A stretch of 64,000 bases of DNA from Stercorarius parasiticus. Lineage: Eukaryota; Chordata; Aves; Charadriiformes; Stercorariidae. How positions within the stretch are numbered: position 1 is the first letter of the stretch; the number at the start of each line of letters is the position of its first letter. The notes under the pieces are model-generated. The model was not told where the DNA came from. It saw nothing but the letters and a program-made list of their open reading frames with translations, and did not search any database. Shown here in pieces: positions 1 through 64,000 of this stretch. A program made the position numbers and the translations under genes. Location: positions 377,066 through 441,065 of the forward strand of contig VWZL01004368.1 in the NCBI GenBank assembly GCA_013396915.1. The letters run 5' to 3'.

Positions 1-761
1 CAAGGGACACAAAATCAAGACAGTTAACAGCAAAATGCTATTTATCACCCAAGATAACACTACTTTTAAACACTTGCTTAGTTCTCTCACCTATTAACAC
101 CTTGGATAAGCTCAATAAAGGAATAATTTTCAGGGTACTTGTGCATACTATCAGAGGACAGTGGAAGTCTAGCCAAGGGGTAATGGAGTAAGAACTCCCT
201 CCCAGACCATTGCTTCATCACAGGGCTGTTACTCTGGCTATTTCCCAAATGCAACAAAAAAATTTATTAATTCCCATGACTTTTAAGGGCTAAGCCAAGT
301 AACAACGGAGGAGCTCCACCATTTTTCAGTTAGAGTTCTAGAAAGTATTCGTAATGATATCTAAATTAACTCAGAACTCTTGGTTTCTGACTTCATGGGG
401 AGCCTGAAAGAACTATTGTGTATAACTAGGGATTCGTGTTCTAGTATTTTCACACTTCCTTCAAGTAAACTTTAGGATTTCTGTTGGAGTGTGAAAATTC
501 TAACATTTATAATAATGTCAAAGCAAACAAGTTAATTAGTGTGTGCTTCCATCTAAACTGGAATTTGGAGATGTGAAATAATGCAAACAAAAAGCAGAGA
601 GGTTTCTTCAGTCCCTCCATTTATGCATTTTTTTGTTCTAGCTTGTCCATTGAATGAGAAGGATATGCAGGGTTATTAATGGCTATTTTCTAAATGAGAA
701 ATACAATTGCATTTCCTATATGTTGCACAGAACAGAAAAAATTGGCATATATATTAGCTAC
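1..761 (-). other. WDR64: WDR64 intron, 3' side (incomplete)
   Basis: AT-rich intron sequence downstream of the last visible exon. I looked for the expected C-terminal exon(s) on the minus strand and found no open segment with usable splice sites that resembles the family. No repeats were recognised. Confidence 0.75.
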
Positions 762-61995
<61,234 letters not shown>

Positions 61996-64000
61996 CTAAA
62001 CAAACCAAAATAGAACAAACCAAGCAATTTATAACAGAACTTCTTCTGGAATATATGTTATTATGTCGAATATTTATCTGACATTTTTATCATTTAATAT
62101 TCTTTGAGTAAGTTTCCTAGTGTTATTTGCCTTAACCATTATCTGTCAATATGACTTTAGATTGCTGAGATCTGCTACTCAAGCACAATCTTTCTTCGTT
62201 GTTTGGAAAGAAGCCAGAATACACAGGGCTTCTGGAATAAAAACCCTCTAATTGATAAAGCTGTTAGTACAGCTTTGCCTTGTAATGATTGTTTGTAAAT
62301 AATAATCTTCAATTTCCTTTTTCCAGTTTTACCTACTTGTGCTTCCTCAGCTAGACCTCAGCTAGAAGAAAAAACAGTAAAAGGCAGACAAAACAGACTT
62401 CTCTGTACTTTTAAATGGAGAGATTCAAATTAGCATGGTGGTTTAACCTACACAGAAGAGCAGCCTTTCCATAAAGATATGTAGATTTCCATTTGCCTGA
62501 AAAAATTGAATATAAAGTCCATTTTTTAAAATTCTTTTTCAGCCATCTCCTTAAGCCTGGCAATGTTCCATGTACTGATCATGATGGAGATCCCCACACA
62601 GGATATTCAGGTGAGTAGCTCATTTTTGTTCCAGGGTGTGACAATACTTCAGCTGAAATGCTCTCTAAACCTCAAGCTCTGTATCTAAGAGTAGGTTAGC
62701 AATTTCCTCAGGAAATGAGTTCATCCCCATTCAGCTGTACAGATATTTTTTAATTTCCTGCCTCATATTATGGACATTATAAATACTCACTTTTGTTCAT
62801 GAGTACTAAAAGCAATGCCCCTTTGGATGCAAGGCAAAACTTTGCACATTTTTCTAGTTCAACATTTTTCATGTTATACAACAGAACTCTCATTTTTCTT
62901 CTTTGAGAGATTCAGATGTACATAATTAAAAAAAAATATAAATTCTTACACAATGTTAGTCTTCATCTTTCACTTCACAACTCCCTCCTTACCATGCACA
63001 CAATTATCTATCATACATCATCAGTCAAGACATCATCTGTCTATTACAGTTTGTTACATTCCTCTTTCTAGTTTCTTGTAATACCACCTTGTCTTTCCAT
63101 CCTGTATCCAAACAGGATGCAAGATTTAGTATCCTAAATTCCAGGTGTTCGCTCCTTCTGCAAAGTCATAATAACATCATCTTCGTAATATGCAGCACGA
63201 ATCAAAAAGTGGTAATACTAGTAGTTCATACAGATGGACTCTTTTCCTTTTTACAGCATTTTCACAATTGGTTCTCACTGTTTTAAGTTACATCTAAATC
63301 CCCCAATTGTTTAGTATTAAATAAAAGGGTTCGGAAAGAACTGCTGTGTCTAGAACATTATAATGCAGCGTTTCCCCAAAAAATCAAGGATGTATCCTTT
63401 CCACTATCATCAGTTAATATTCTTGTAGCTGGTTTCCACCTATAATATGGATAAAGACAGTGTTACAGAATCACAGAATCACAAGGTCATGAGGTTGAAA
63501 AGGACCTCTTGGGATCTTTTAGTCCAATCCCCCTGTCCAAGCAGGGTCAGCTACACCAAGTTGCCCAGGACTGTGTCCAGTTGGGTTTTGAATATCTCTA
63601 AGGATGGAGACTCCACAAACTCTTTGGGCAACTTGTTCCAGTGTTTGGTCACACTCATGTTCACATGTGTTCAAATGGAATTTCATGTATTTCAGTTTGT
63701 GCCCATTGCCTGTCAGCCCATTTCTCTAGCCTGTTGAGGTCCCTCTGAATGGCAGCAGCACAACCCTCTGGTGTATCAGCCATTCTCCCAGTTTTGTATT
63801 TGCAAATTTGCTGAGAGTGCACTCTCTCCCATTGTCCAGGTCATTAATGAAGATATTAAATAGTATTGGCTCCAATATCGACCCCAGCACGCACCACTAG
63901 TGACTTGCCTCCAGCTGGGTTCTGTATCACTTAGAGGTTCGGCCAGTATTCTTTCCACCTCATTGCCCACTTATTTAACCCTTACTTTGTCACCGCATCT
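61996..64000 (-). other. WDR64: WDR64 intron, 5' side (incomplete)
   Basis: Two kilobases upstream of the first visible exon. I looked for the preceding exon, which should encode a segment ending Trp-Cys-Glu, and did not find it. The right 536 bases are a CR1 copy. Confidence 0.78.
63465..64000 (-). mobile_element. CR1 LINE, runs off the right edge, internally deleted
   Basis: It begins acagaatcacagaatcacaa and aaaaggacctcttgggat, a CR1 3' terminus, and proceeds through ctctttgggcaacttgttcc to tttgtgcccattgcctgtc near 63715. It then jumps to sequence that in CR1 encodes the reverse transcriptase (cctctgaatggcagcagca, ttgctgagagtgcactctc, aggtcattaatgaagatatt). The C-terminal coding part and part of the 3' UTR are missing between these blocks. 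Same orientation as WDR64. Confidence 0.9.

Overview
This window is vertebrate nuclear DNA, most likely from a bird. It is AT-rich and CpG-poor. The only recognisable interspersed repeats are CR1 LINEs, with the (ATTCTATG)n-like 3' termini typical of sauropsids, and I see no SINEs. There are no bacterial operons, RNA genes, CRISPR arrays or phage features.

The window is almost entirely one gene on the minus strand: the middle of WDR64 (WD repeat domain 64). I found 23 coding exons between 61995 (5' side) and 762 (3' side). Each is bounded by AG acceptor and GT donor dinucleotides. The split-codon phases agree at all 22 junctions, and the joined frame is open for 2766 nt (922 codons). The protein is a chain of WD40 blades (for example VIIWDY, LLRLWHP, FRVWDI, VKIWEF, IILWDF, CLWSI, SVRLWHA) with a low-complexity Ser/Thr linker before the last blades. 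From memory, human WDR64 is about 1,080 residues, so roughly the first 100 residues lie beyond 64000 and the last 80-100 lie below position 1.

Layout by descending coordinate: 64000-61996 is an intron with a CR1 running off the right edge. 61995-41775 holds exons 1-8. 41774-25444 is a 16.3-kb intron with a 3'-truncated CR1 and a short CR1. 25443-16114 is the exon-dense middle, exons 9-15. 16113-11349 is an intron holding a ~3-kb CR1 with decayed endonuclease and reverse-transcriptase frames. 11348-762 holds exons 16-23, including an intron whose CR1 contains a 187-base assembly gap.

Other structure: a ~300-bp segment is present twice in direct orientation in two different WDR64 introns (about 17862-18165 and 28870-29175). 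There are several perfect 10-11-bp-stem hairpins, an exact 20-bp tandem duplication, a NAGNAG tandem acceptor, one weak splice donor and two very short exons. All CR1 copies lie in the same orientation as the gene.

I found no convincing sign of a previously undescribed biological system. The window reads as an ordinary, intact, constrained avian gene with intronic repeats.
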